Positions 28,565 to 37,230 are shown, counted from the stretch's first letter. The stretch is 64,000 nt of DNA from Agrobacterium tumefaciens (GCA_025560025.1 CP048485.1:2448501-2512500), one strand, 5' to 3'. The notes: a model not told the origin generated them from the sequence alone. Numbers and translations are program-made.

Positions 28565-29467
28565 TCAGCCCTGTTCCCGGTTGTTCAGTTTTTCGAGGTA
28601 AAGCAGGATGCCGCTATGGTCGATATCGGCACCGCCATCACCGACGAAGTCATCGAATTCCCGCGTCACCTGCTGGGTAAGCGGCAGGTTGAGAGACAGA
28701 TCCTTCGCCGTCGCCAGCACGCCATTCAGATCCTTGAGCTGGAACTTGGAGGGACCGCCAGGCACGAAATTGCGCTTCACCATGCGGTCGCCATGCAGTT
28801 CCAGAATCCGGCTTTCAGCAAAACCGCCGCGTATGGCGTTGCGGAACCCTTCACGCGATGCGCCGCCCGCTTCCACCAGCATCATCGCCTCGGCAACCGC
28901 GCCGATGGTGATGGCGACGATCTGCTGGTTTGCGAGCTTGCAGAGCTGGCCAGCGCCAGAGGGACCGACATAGGTGAGGCGACCCATCGGCGCGAAAACA
29001 TCCGCAAGACCCGCGATCAGCGCCTCATCGCCACCCGCCATGATCGCAAGCGTACCGGCGGTCGCGCCCGGCACACCGCCGGAAACCGGCGCGTCGACAT
29101 GATGAATGCCCATCGACTCAAGCCGGGAGGAGTGTTCACGCGCAATCGGTGGCGCAATCGAACTGCTGTCAATAACGATCGCGCCCTTTTTCAGCGCTTC
29201 GGCCACGCCGGCCGCAAACAGCACCTCGCCCACAGCCTTGCCGTCGCTCAGCATGGTGATGACGATATCGGCGCCCTTGGCGGCATCCGCCGGCGATGCC
29301 GCGACGACCGCGCCATCGGCAACCAGTGCCTCGGCCTTATCGACGCTGCGGTTCCAGACGGTGACCGAAAAGCCGGCGCCGAGCAGGCGCCGGGCCATCG
29401 GCCCGCCCATCAGGCCCGTGCCGATAAAGGCGACGGACCGCTTCTTCTCCTCCCCACTGATCCTCAT
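28565..29467 (-). CDS. NAD(P)-dependent beta-hydroxyacid dehydrogenase
   Basis: A 300-aa member of the 3-hydroxyisobutyrate/6-phosphogluconate dehydrogenase superfamily. It has a Rossmann site GTGLMGGPMARRL, the substrate-binding DAPVSGGVPGATAGTLAIMAGG motif and the catalytic Lys in GAGQLCKLANQ. Such enzymes oxidise beta-hydroxy acids such as tartronate semialdehyde (reverse), 3-hydroxyisobutyrate or L-threonate. The gene overlaps the upstream epimerase-fold dehydrogenase by 4 bp and lies 9 bp before the IlvD/Edd gene, so the three are co-transcribed. L-threonate dehydrogenase (LtnD-like) is one possibility, but the kinase and aldolase partners of that pathway are not in the window. Confidence 0.82.
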   Translation of the reverse strand: MRISGEEKKRSVAFIGTGLMGGPMARRLLGAGFSVTVWNRSVDKAEALVADGAVVAASPADAAKGADIVITMLSDGKAVGEVLFAAGVAEALKKGAIVIDSSSIAPPIAREHSSRLESMGIHHVDAPVSGGVPGATAGTLAIMAGGDEALIAGLADVFAPMGRLTYVGPSGAGQLCKLANQQIVAITIGAVAEAMMLVEAGGASREGFRNAIRGGFAESRILELHGDRMVKRNFVPGGPSKFQLKDLNGVLATAKDLSLNLPLTQQVTREFDDFVGDGGADIDHSGILLYLEKLNNREQG

Positions 29468-30450
29468 TTCAGTGAACCTCCCAGTTCGTCCTCGATATGA
29501 ACCTGAATGATCTCTTCGAACGAGCTTTCAGCCGTAAAGCCGAGTTCGCGGGCGCGCTTGGCTTCGAAACCGGGGGCCCAGCCTTCGCACATGCGCATGA
29601 TCATCTCGTTCGGCTCGCGGCGAATGAGGGCGACGGCCTTTTCGCCAGCGACCTTGCGCAGCGCTTCGATCTGTTCGCCAACGGTGGCGCTGAGGCCCGG
29701 CATCGACAGGTTGCGGCGCGGGCCGACCTTTTCGACGTCAATCGTTGCGCCATGGATCAGGAAGCCAACGGCGGAACGTGGCGAAGCGTGCCAGTGGCGA
29801 ATGCTTTCCGGCACCGGCAGAACCGCTTCCTGGCCGACCAGCGGCTCGCGCAGGATATTGGAGAAGAAGCCGGAGGCGGCCGCATTCGGCTTGCCGGGAC
29901 GAATGCAGATGGTCGGCAGACGAATGCCGATGCCGTCAAAGAAACCGCGACGGCTGTAGTCGGACAGCAGCAATTCGCAGATCGCCTTCTGCGTACCATA
30001 GCTGGTCAGCGGCGTGGTGTGGAACTCGTCCGGGATCGGATAGGGAAGCGGCGCACCGAAGACGGCGATAGACGAGGTGAAGACCACGCGCGGCTTGTAA
30101 CCATCCTTGCCATTGGCAATGCGGATGGCATCGAAGAGATAACGCGTACCGTCGAGATTGATGCGGTAGCCCTTGTCAAAATCGAGTTCGGCTTCACCGG
30201 AGACGATGGCAGCGAGGTGAAAAATGGCATCGGGACGGGCTTCAACCAGCTTTTCAGCCTCACCCGGCGCGGAGAGATCGGCGGCACGCGCATCGACTGT
30301 ACCGGAAAAACCGGCCGGCGCTTCGGGCTGGAACACGTCGATAAGCGTGAACTTGTCGATCGGCTTGCCGCCAAGCGATCCATCCTTGACGAGACGCTGC
30401 GTCAGCTTGCGGCCAACCATGCCTGCGGCGCCGATGATTGCGATATGCAT
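29464..30450 (-). CDS. Extended-SDR NAD-dependent dehydrogenase (DenD-like)
   Basis: A 328-aa NAD-dependent epimerase/dehydratase-fold protein. The N-terminus MHIAIIGAAGMVGRKL carries the GxxGxxG motif, the active site is S...YGTQK (Tyr-xxx-Lys), and FTSSIAVFGAP holds the catalytic Ser/Thr. Among this family it most resembles D-erythronate dehydrogenase (DenD) and related sugar-acid oxidising members rather than nucleotide-sugar epimerases. It is the first gene of the - strand arm of the sugar-acid island, transcribed divergently from the FAD oxidase, with a palindromic operator candidate in the shared promoter region. I chose the ATG at 30450; the frame runs to 30501 but only in low-complexity residues. 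Confidence 0.8.
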   Translation of the reverse strand: MHIAIIGAAGMVGRKLTQRLVKDGSLGGKPIDKFTLIDVFQPEAPAGFSGTVDARAADLSAPGEAEKLVEARPDAIFHLAAIVSGEAELDFDKGYRINLDGTRYLFDAIRIANGKDGYKPRVVFTSSIAVFGAPLPYPIPDEFHTTPLTSYGTQKAICELLLSDYSRRGFFDGIGIRLPTICIRPGKPNAAASGFFSNILREPLVGQEAVLPVPESIRHWHASPRSAVGFLIHGATIDVEKVGPRRNLSMPGLSATVGEQIEALRKVAGEKAVALIRREPNEMIMRMCEGWAPGFEAKRARELGFTAESSFEEIIQVHIEDELGGSLK

Positions 30451-30527
30451 GTCTTCCTCCTCTTTGTCCCGGCCATTCTCCCGGGACCGAAAAAACATCA
30501 TCGGCCAGTCGCCGATAAATTAGCTTG

Positions 30528-30548
30528 TAAGGTTGTCTGATAACCTTA
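30528..30548. promoter_or_regulatory. Candidate FadR-family operator in the divergent promoter
   Basis: A perfect 7-bp inverted repeat TAAGGTT/AACCTTA flanks a 7-nt core, with TTGTCTGATAA inside. It lies midway in the 198-bp region between the divergent denD-like and FAD-oxidase genes. A 15-bp relative with 12 identities sits at 33066-33080 before the FAH/TRAP operon. Its TTGTC-rich dyad suits GntR/FadR-type operators. Confidence 0.55.
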
Positions 30549-30648
30549 TATGATCGGATTGAAAATAGTATTTTTTCACAAACGGGCAAAAGCAAGGGCG
30601 AAAGAGCCCTGTCCGGAAATTTAGGGCGGATTGGACGGAGAGGGTGGA

Positions 30649-32094
30649 ATGACGATCGTGAGCGAAACCGATATCGAGGAATTGCGGTTCTCGTTGAAGA
30701 ACAGGCTCGGCGAGGCTTTGCTGCTGACATCGCAGGAAGACATGCTGCGCTATTGCCGCGACTGGCACGGCGATGTCACCAGTTCGGCCGTGGCCGTTAT
30801 CCGCCCCCGTTCTACCAAGGAAGTCTCCGACACTGTTCGCGCCTGCGCGGAACTCGGCCTTGCCATCATCCCCCAGGGCGGCAACACCGGACTGGTGCTC
30901 GGTGGCATTCCCGATGCCCCCAAACATCAGGTCGTATTGAGCCTCGAGCGCATGAACGCCATCCGCACCATCGATAGCGACGATTTTTCCGCCGTCGTGG
31001 AAGCCGGTTGCATTCTCTCGGAATTCAAGGATGCGGTTCAGGACAAAGGCATGTTCTTCCCGCTGTCGCTCGGTGCACAGGGCAGCTGCCGCATCGGCGG
31101 CAACGTCTCCACCAATGCCGGCGGCATCAATGTCCTGCGCTACGGCATGACCCGCGAACTGGTGCTGGGTCTGGAAGTGGTCCTGCCTGATGGCACCATC
31201 TGGAACGGGCTGTCGACACTGCGCAAGGACAATCGCGGCATCGATCTGAAGCAGCTCTTCATCGGCGCTGAAGGAACGCTCGGCATCGTCACCGCCGTTG
31301 CCGTCAAGCTTTATCCCAATCCCGAACATGTCGAGACGGCGCTGCTCGGCCTCAATTCGCTTGACGATGCCATCAAGCTTTACCGACGCGCCCGACGCGA
31401 ATGCTGCGATCTCATGTCCGCCTTCGAATTCATGCCGCCCGTCGCCTTCACGCTGGCGATCGAAGCCATACCCGACCTCAAGATGCCGATCGCCGGCGAT
31501 TACCCTGCCTATGTGCTGATGGAAATTTCCGGCTCGGGTCTGGTCGATACCGCCGACCTGATGGGACGCTTCCTCGAGGGTGTAATGGAAGACGGCCTGG
31601 TGCTGGACGGCGTCATCGCCTCCTCGCGGGCACAGGCGCAATCGCTGTGGCTTTTCCGTGAGGGCATGAACGAAGGCCAGGCGCTGCGCGGCAGCCATAT
31701 GCGCACCGATATTTCGGTGCCGCTGTCCAAGCTCGCGGCTTTCGTGGCCGAAGCGGAAGCGGAACTGGCGGAAAAGCTGCCGGAGTGCCTCGCGGTTTCT
31801 TACGGCCATGTTGGAGACGGCAACGTCCACCTCAACGTGCTGCCGCCCGACGGCTCGACGCCGGAAGAGCGCGACGCCTTCATCTACAAGTCCAAGACAC
31901 TCGTTAACGAGGTGCTCGACCGCTACGTCGGCAGCATCAGCGCCGAACACGGTATCGGCCGTCTGAAGCGCTCCGATTTCGAAAGCCGGCTATCTGATGT
32001 GCAGCGCCGGATGATCACGGGCCTGAAAAACGCCTTCGACCCCGATTTGCGAATGAATCCAGGTTGCCAGATAAGCCTGCAACCGGATAGCTAA
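30649..32094 (+). CDS. FAD-binding D-2-hydroxyacid dehydrogenase (GlcD/D2HGDH family)
   Basis: A 481-aa vanillyl-alcohol-oxidase-fold flavoprotein. The FAD-binding PP-loop/GGNTGLVLGG and GNVSTNAGGINVLRYG motifs are in the first 170 residues. The C-terminal half has GHVGDGNVHLNV with metal-binding His residues and the signature SAEHGIGRLKR. This places it with D-2-hydroxyglutarate, D-lactate and glycolate dehydrogenases. The ATG at 30649 follows a GGGTGG site. It heads the + strand arm of the island, and a role oxidising a 2-hydroxyacid released in the pathway (glycolate, lactate or 2-hydroxyglutarate) is an inference. Confidence 0.85.
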   Translation: MTIVSETDIEELRFSLKNRLGEALLLTSQEDMLRYCRDWHGDVTSSAVAVIRPRSTKEVSDTVRACAELGLAIIPQGGNTGLVLGGIPDAPKHQVVLSLERMNAIRTIDSDDFSAVVEAGCILSEFKDAVQDKGMFFPLSLGAQGSCRIGGNVSTNAGGINVLRYGMTRELVLGLEVVLPDGTIWNGLSTLRKDNRGIDLKQLFIGAEGTLGIVTAVAVKLYPNPEHVETALLGLNSLDDAIKLYRRARRECCDLMSAFEFMPPVAFTLAIEAIPDLKMPIAGDYPAYVLMEISGSGLVDTADLMGRFLEGVMEDGLVLDGVIASSRAQAQSLWLFREGMNEGQALRGSHMRTDISVPLSKLAAFVAEAEAELAEKLPECLAVSYGHVGDGNVHLNVLPPDGSTPEERDAFIYKSKTLVNEVLDRYVGSISAEHGIGRLKRSDFESRLSDVQRRMITGLKNAFDPDLRMNPGCQISLQPDS

Positions 32095-32106
32095 TCAAGA
32101 AAAGGC

Positions 32107-32130
32107 AAAGGCGGCCAAGCTGCCGCCTTT
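32107..32130 (+). terminator. Stem-loop after the FAD oxidase gene
   Basis: A 9-bp perfect stem (32107-32115 with 32122-32130) and 6-nt loop lies 12 bp after the stop. The T-run after it is short (TTTG), so termination may be partial and allow some readthrough into the regulator gene. Confidence 0.5.
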
Positions 32131-32210
32131 GAAAAACCTGCTGGCAGCGGAGGAGGAAGCTGCTGCCACGGGGAAAACGAACCAATCGTTTCTGTGGAAC
32201 GGGAGCAACC

Positions 32211-32927
32211 ATGACGCTGGAGTTCAATCAGATACATCGCAACGACCATCTTCCCGGCCGGATCGCCGCGGAGATCGCCCGCGAGATCAATGATTCGAAA
32301 CTCGGGCCGGGCGACAGGTTGCCGACGGAACATGTTCTGGCGAAAACCTTCGGCGTCAGCCGCTCGGTCATCCGCGAGGCGATCGCGCAATTGCGCAATG
32401 AGGGTTTTGTCGAAACACGGCAGGGCGTGGGCGCATTCGTCACCGATCCCCGGCAGCGACTGTCCATCCGCATCGAGCGCTCCCGCCTCAACGACCCGGA
32501 AAATTTCCGCGATCTATTCCAGCTTCGTATGCCGCTGGAAATCGAGGCGGCGGGTCTGGCAGCACTGCACCGCACGCCACAACAATTGACGCGGCTCGCT
32601 GCGGCGCTGGAAAAGATGAAGACCGCCGACGACTGGGCGACAGAGGGCGTTGCGGCCGATCTCGACTTCCACCGCATTCTGGCGGAAGCGACGCAGAACG
32701 AATATTTTCTGATGTTCCTCGGCTTTATTGCGGAACGCATCAGCTCCGCCATCAACATCGCTTTCTCCCGGGCTGTTTTTGGTGAAATTCTCGAGGTGAC
32801 GATCGCCGAACATGTCGCCATCTACGAAGCTGTCGAAAGCGCCGATGCGACTGCGGCCAAGAATGCCATGCGCAAGCACCTGATGGGTGCGGCAAGCCGG
32901 GTCAACCTCGAACTGGATATATTCTGA
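32211..32927 (+). CDS. FadR-subfamily GntR regulator
   Basis: A 238-aa GntR regulator with an N-terminal winged helix (residues about 12-75; LPTEHVLAKTFGVSRSVIREAI, then ETRQGVGAFV) and an FCD ligand-binding domain. The FCD metal site is visible: Asp/His in DLDFHRIL, His in EHVAIYEAV and His in KHLMGA, the usual Zn/Ni-binding constellation. FCD regulators commonly sense organic acids and repress nearby catabolic operons. Its position inside the sugar-acid island, and dyads in both flanking promoter regions, make it the likely island regulator. It follows the FAD oxidase by 116 bp. Confidence 0.9.
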   Translation: MTLEFNQIHRNDHLPGRIAAEIAREINDSKLGPGDRLPTEHVLAKTFGVSRSVIREAIAQLRNEGFVETRQGVGAFVTDPRQRLSIRIERSRLNDPENFRDLFQLRMPLEIEAAGLAALHRTPQQLTRLAAALEKMKTADDWATEGVAADLDFHRILAEATQNEYFLMFLGFIAERISSAINIAFSRAVFGEILEVTIAEHVAIYEAVESADATAAKNAMRKHLMGAASRVNLELDIF

Positions 32928-33065
32928 GGATAGAATAAAGGCCTCAACCGCAAAGCTATAGGACAGGTTTCACAGCTTTCCGGTAGTCCAGAGGCGAAAC
33001 ACGATAATTTTGTCCGCGACACCGCTAGACTCGTCAGAAAAGTCATACTAAGAAGAATGGGATTT

Positions 33066-33113
33066 GGTTGTCAGACATCCAGACAATAAGACCGCAGGAG
33101 GCGGATTGTCTGG
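33066..33113. promoter_or_regulatory. Candidate operator cluster upstream of the FAH/TRAP operon
   Basis: GGTTGTCAGACATCC at 33066-33080 matches the 15-mer at 30531-30545 in 12 positions. Beside it CCAGACAAT (33079-33087) and ATTGTCTGG (33105-33113) form a perfect 9-bp inverted repeat with a 17-nt spacer. The whole cluster ends 20 bp before the start codon of the FAH-family gene, compatible with repressor binding over the promoter. Confidence 0.5.
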
Positions 33114-33133
33114 AGACTGAAGGGGAGGACTAC

Positions 33134-34294
33134 ATGGCCGGTACAAGGTCCATCGACGCTGCCGCAATTTTGCCTGAAGATTTCGAGAACGCGCTGCTCG
33201 TTGGCCGCGTCTGGTCGAAAAGCGAAGGTGGCCCCTGCCCGGTCCTGCTCAAGGGCGGCGTCCTTTACGATCTCACCTCCGTCTCGCCCACCATGTCGGA
33301 GCTGCTGGAAAAGACGGATCTGGTTGAGCGGCTTGCCGACACCGGCACTTTTGTCGCCTTGGGCGCACTGGAAGCATTTCTGGACGGTTCCGCAGGCGAA
33401 CTTCTTGCCCCCAATGATATTCAGGCCGTCAAGGCCGCAGGCGTCACCTTCGCCGACAGCATGCTGGAGCGTGTGATCGAAGAACAGGCCAAGGGTGACC
33501 CGCTTCGCGCGCAGGAAATCCGCGGGAGGCTGGCGCCGGTTCTCGGCGACAATCTCAAGGGACTTGAAGCTGGCTCCGAAAAAGCGGCCGAAGTGAAGAA
33601 ACTGCTCCAGGAAATGGGCCTCTGGTCGCAATATCTGGAAGTGGGCATTGGCCCGGATGCGGAAATTTTCTCCAAGGCGCAGGCCATGGCTTCCGTCGGC
33701 TGCGGCGCGCTGATCGGCGTTCACCCGAAATCGCAATGGAACAACCCGGAACCGGAAGTGGTGCTGGCCATCGCTTCCGATGGTCGCATCGTCGGCGCGA
33801 CACTTGGCAACGATGTTAATCTGCGCGATTTCGAAGGCCGTTCCGCCCTGCTTCTCAGCAAGGCAAAGGACAATAACGCTTCCTGCGCGATTGGTCCTTT
33901 CATCCGCCTGTTTGACGGCAACTTCACCATCGAAGACGTGAAGAAGTCGCAGATATCACTTCTGGTCGAAGGCGAAGACGGCTTCACCATGACGGGCGTC
34001 AGCCCCATGGAAGCGATCAGCCGCACACCGGAAAACCTCGCTTCGCAGCTCTTGAACCGCAACCACCAATATCCTGACGGCGCCGTCTTTTTCCTTGGCA
34101 CGATGTTCGCGCCGGTGAAGGATCGCCATGGCCCAGGCCTCGGCTTCACCCATTCAAAGGGTGACCGTGTCGAAATCTCCACGCCCAAGCTCGGTAAGCT
34201 GATCAACTGGGTCACCACGACCGACGAATGCCCGGAATGGACATTCGGCACCGCGGCCCTGATGCGCAACCTGGCGAAACGAGGGCTGCTCTAG
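33134..34294 (+). CDS. FAH-family enzyme of sugar-acid catabolism (dehydratase or hydrolase)
   Basis: A 386-aa fumarylacetoacetate-hydrolase-fold protein. The metal-binding motif appears as PEPEVVLAI with NDVNLRDFEG, and the overall length matches the larger FAH members such as 2-keto-3-deoxy-D-xylonate/L-arabinonate dehydratase (XylX type). Reactions in this group include dehydration of 2-keto-3-deoxypentonate to alpha-ketoglutarate semialdehyde and cleavage of 2,4-diketo-3-deoxy sugar acids to pyruvate plus a 2-hydroxyacid. The ATG at 33134 follows GGGGAGG by 5 nt. It starts the operon that continues with the TRAP genes (21-bp gap). Confidence 0.82.
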   Translation: MAGTRSIDAAAILPEDFENALLVGRVWSKSEGGPCPVLLKGGVLYDLTSVSPTMSELLEKTDLVERLADTGTFVALGALEAFLDGSAGELLAPNDIQAVKAAGVTFADSMLERVIEEQAKGDPLRAQEIRGRLAPVLGDNLKGLEAGSEKAAEVKKLLQEMGLWSQYLEVGIGPDAEIFSKAQAMASVGCGALIGVHPKSQWNNPEPEVVLAIASDGRIVGATLGNDVNLRDFEGRSALLLSKAKDNNASCAIGPFIRLFDGNFTIEDVKKSQISLLVEGEDGFTMTGVSPMEAISRTPENLASQLLNRNHQYPDGAVFFLGTMFAPVKDRHGPGLGFTHSKGDRVEISTPKLGKLINWVTTTDECPEWTFGTAALMRNLAKRGLL

Positions 34295-34315
34295 ATATTT
34301 CTTCGGGAGGGGAAA

Positions 34316-34846
34316 ATGCAAAAGACCATCAATCTCTTTTACCGGATTCTCGAAATCATTCTCGTCCTGCTGCTCGCCGGCATGTCGATCATGGTCTTCG
34401 TCAACGTCGTCATGCGTTATACGATGAATTCCGGCATCAACATCTCGGAAGAACTGTCGCGATATTTCTTCGTGTGGCTGACCTTCATCGGCGCCGTGCT
34501 TACCTTCCGCGAAAACAGCCATATGGGCATCGAAACGCTCGTGATGTTCCTGTCGCGCCGCGCCCGCGTCGTCTGCATGATCGTGTCGAACATCATCATT
34601 CTGGCCTGTTCCGCCATCTTCTTCTGGGGCACCTGGAAACAGTCCGGCATCAATGCCAGCATGCACGCTCCCGTCACCAAGCTGTCGATGATCTGGGTCT
34701 ATGGCATCGGCATGTTCACCGGCGGCCTGATGTTCATCATCGCACTGGAGCGCCTGTACCGTTATGTGACGGGCCGCGTGACAGAAGACGAAATCGCCCA
34801 GTTCGCGGGCGAGAATCTGACGATCGAACAGCTTTCGGAGCGCTGA
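34316..34846 (+). CDS. TRAP transporter small permease (DctQ-type)
   Basis: A 176-aa membrane protein with four hydrophobic segments (about residues 14-36, 51-70, 86-108 and 130-150), the layout of the TRAP Q subunit. The segment INISEELSRYFFVWLTFIGA is typical of DctQ. It pairs with the large permease encoded 4 bp downstream to form a Na+-coupled uptake system for organic acids. The start follows a GGGAGGGG site. Confidence 0.92.
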   Translation: MQKTINLFYRILEIILVLLLAGMSIMVFVNVVMRYTMNSGINISEELSRYFFVWLTFIGAVLTFRENSHMGIETLVMFLSRRARVVCMIVSNIIILACSAIFFWGTWKQSGINASMHAPVTKLSMIWVYGIGMFTGGLMFIIALERLYRYVTGRVTEDEIAQFAGENLTIEQLSER

Positions 34847-34850
34847 TACC

Positions 34851-36128
34851 ATGACACTTCTCGTTTTTGTCGGCTCTCTGCTGGGAGCCATGGCTATTGG
34901 CGTTCCCGTCGCTTTCTCGCTGATGTTCTGCGGCGTCGTGCTCATGTGGTACATGGGCATGTTCAACACCGCGATCATCGCCCAGAACATGATCTCGGGC
35001 GCAGACACCTTCACGCTGCTTGCCATCCCCTTCTTCATCTTGGCCGGCGAACTGATGAATTCCGGCGGCCTTTCCCGCCGCATCATCGACTTTGCGATCG
35101 CGCTTGTCGGTCACATCCGTGGTGGTCTCGGCATCGTGGCCATCGTGGCGGCCATCATCATGGCCAGCATCTCCGGCTCGGCCGCAGCCGATACCGCAGC
35201 CCTTGCCGCAATCCTTATCCCGATGATGGCGAAGGCCGGTTACAACATTCCGCGCTCGGGTGGCCTCATCGCCGCAGGCGGTATCATCGCCCCGGTCATT
35301 CCGCCGTCCATGGCCTTCATCGTTTTCGGTGTTGCCGCCAACGTCTCGATCACCCAGCTTTTCCTTGCGGGTATCGTTCCCGGCATTCTCATGGGCATTT
35401 CGCTGATCGTCGCCTGGCTGATCGTGGTCCGCAAGGATAACGTCCAGCCGCTGCCGAAGACCTCCGCCAAGGAACGTCTGACCGCCACGGCTCGCGCCGG
35501 CTGGGCGCTCGGCATGCCTGTCATCATTCTCGGCGGCATCAAAGCAGGCATCATGACGCCGACGGAAGCTGCCGTCGTTGCGGCTGTCTACGCGCTTTTC
35601 GTCGGTATGGTGATCTATCGCGAACTGAAGCCGGCGGATCTGTTCCACGTGCTTCTGCGCGCCGCCAAGAGCACGTCCATCATCATGTTCCTGGTTTGCG
35701 CGGCACTCGTCTCCGCATGGCTTATCACGGCAGCGAACATTCCGAACGAAGTCGCAGGCTATATCGAGCCGCTGATCGACCGCCCGATGCTTCTGATGGC
35801 CGCAATGATGGTACTGGTCTTCATTGTCGGAACGGCACTCGACCTGACGCCGACCATCCTGATCCTGACGCCTGTTCTGATGCCTATCGTCAAACAGGCG
35901 GGCATTGATCCGGTCTATTTCGGTGTTCTCTTCATCATCAACAACGCCATCGGCCTGATTACGCCTCCGGTCGGCGTCGTGCTGAACGTCGTCAGCGGTG
36001 TCGGCCGCATTCCACTCGGCAAGGTCACGATCGGTGTCTGGCCGTTCCTCGTCGCCGAAACCATCGTCCTGGCGCTGCTGGTGATTTTCCCGGACATCGT
36101 CCTCGTACCGCTGCAGTATCTCCGTTAA
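34851..36128 (+). CDS. TRAP transporter large permease (DctM-type)
   Basis: A 425-aa protein of about 12 hydrophobic segments belonging to the ion-transporter superfamily. Typical DctM stretches include FFILAGELMNSGGLSRRIIDFA, GSAAADTAALAAILIPMM and LTPTILILTPVLMPI. The start codon is 4 bp after the DctQ stop, so the two are translationally linked. It is the channel component driven by sodium gradient. Confidence 0.93.
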   Translation: MTLLVFVGSLLGAMAIGVPVAFSLMFCGVVLMWYMGMFNTAIIAQNMISGADTFTLLAIPFFILAGELMNSGGLSRRIIDFAIALVGHIRGGLGIVAIVAAIIMASISGSAAADTAALAAILIPMMAKAGYNIPRSGGLIAAGGIIAPVIPPSMAFIVFGVAANVSITQLFLAGIVPGILMGISLIVAWLIVVRKDNVQPLPKTSAKERLTATARAGWALGMPVIILGGIKAGIMTPTEAAVVAAVYALFVGMVIYRELKPADLFHVLLRAAKSTSIIMFLVCAALVSAWLITAANIPNEVAGYIEPLIDRPMLLMAAMMVLVFIVGTALDLTPTILILTPVLMPIVKQAGIDPVYFGVLFIINNAIGLITPPVGVVLNVVSGVGRIPLGKVTIGVWPFLVAETIVLALLVIFPDIVLVPLQYLR

Positions 36129-36169
36129 TCCGCAACCTGTTTCTCGAACATAATCCAAGGGAGGATATT

Positions 36170-37177
36170 ATGAGAAAGCTTCTTCTGACTACCACGGCCA
36201 TCGCTTTCGCCGTTGGCGCCGCAGCTCCGGCAATGGCCGAATTCAACAGCCGTAACATCCGTGTTTCGAACGGCATCAACCAGGATCACCCCGTCGGCAA
36301 CGGCATCAAGGCCATGCAGGCCTGCCTCGACGACAAGTCGGGCGGCAAGCTGAAGCTGACGGCATTCTGGGGCGGCGCTCTCGGCGGTGACCTTCAGGCA
36401 ACGCAGGCCCTGCGCTCCGGCGTTCAGGAAGCCGTTGTGACATCGTCCTCGCCGCTCGTTGGCCTCATCCCGTCGCTCGGCGTCTTCGACCTGCCGTTCC
36501 TCTTTGCAAACGACAAGGAAGCCGATGCCGTCATGGACGGCGCCTTCGGCGACATGATGAACAAGAAGCTGGAAGAGCAGGGTCTCGTGAACCTCGCTTA
36601 CTGGGAAAACGGCTTCCGCAATCTCTCGAACTCCAAGCATGCCGTTACGAAGTGGGAAGACTTCTCCGGCCTCAAGGTTCGCGTGATGCAGAACAACATC
36701 TTCCTCGACACCTTCCAGAACCTCGGCGCCAATGCAACGCCGATGGCTTTCGGCGAAGTCTTCTCCGCGCTTGAAACCAACGCGATCGACGCACAGGAAA
36801 ACCCCTATGTAACGATCGACACCTCCAAGTTCTACGAGGTGCAGAAGTACATCACCGAGACGAATCACGCTTACACGCCGTTCCTCTTCCTCTTCTCCAA
36901 GCCGATCTTCGACAGCTACACGCCCGAAGAACAGACGGCCCTGCGTGAATGCGCAGTCGTCGGCCGCGACGAAGAGCGCAAGGTCATCCGCGACCTGAAC
37001 CAGAAGTCGCTGGAAAAGATCAAGGCTGCCGGTCTCGAAGTGAACGCTCTGTCTGCGGAAGAGCAGACCCGCATTCGCGAAAAGTCGATGGTCGTCTACG
37101 AAAAGCACAAGGCTGAAATCGGTGCCGACGTCGTTGACGCCGTTCTGGCGGACCTGAAGAAGATCCGCGGCCAGTAA
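36170..37177 (+). CDS. TRAP transporter substrate-binding protein (DctP-type)
   Basis: A 335-aa periplasmic protein with a Sec signal peptide (basic MRKL start, hydrophobic core, probable cleavage after APAMA). The mature part has the DctP architecture: GLKVRVMQNNIFLD contains the conserved Arg that binds the substrate carboxylate, and GEVFSALETNAIDAQENP is the hallmark segment after it. It is the last gene of the operon, 41 bp after DctM, and ends in a strong terminator. The carboxylate-binding Arg supports an organic or sugar acid as ligand, consistent with the sugar-acid enzymes beside it. Confidence 0.94.
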   Translation: MRKLLLTTTAIAFAVGAAAPAMAEFNSRNIRVSNGINQDHPVGNGIKAMQACLDDKSGGKLKLTAFWGGALGGDLQATQALRSGVQEAVVTSSSPLVGLIPSLGVFDLPFLFANDKEADAVMDGAFGDMMNKKLEEQGLVNLAYWENGFRNLSNSKHAVTKWEDFSGLKVRVMQNNIFLDTFQNLGANATPMAFGEVFSALETNAIDAQENPYVTIDTSKFYEVQKYITETNHAYTPFLFLFSKPIFDSYTPEEQTALRECAVVGRDEERKVIRDLNQKSLEKIKAAGLEVNALSAEEQTRIREKSMVVYEKHKAEIGADVVDAVLADLKKIRGQ

Positions 37178-37195
37178 GCCCATCAGGTTGAAACG

Positions 37196-37230
37196 AAAAA
37201 CACCCGGAGGTTCCGCCTCCGGGTGTTTTT
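37196..37230. terminator. Bidirectional terminator between the TRAP operon and acs
   Basis: A 10-bp perfect stem (37201-37210 with 37216-37225) is flanked by AAAAA and TTTTT. It terminates the TRAP operon on the + strand and can also serve the convergent acs gene. Confidence 0.92.

Noticed and set aside
30520..31950. A 476-codon open frame antisense to the FAD oxidase gene
   Set aside because: The + strand product has full GlcD/D2HGDH motifs and a proper ribosome-binding site.
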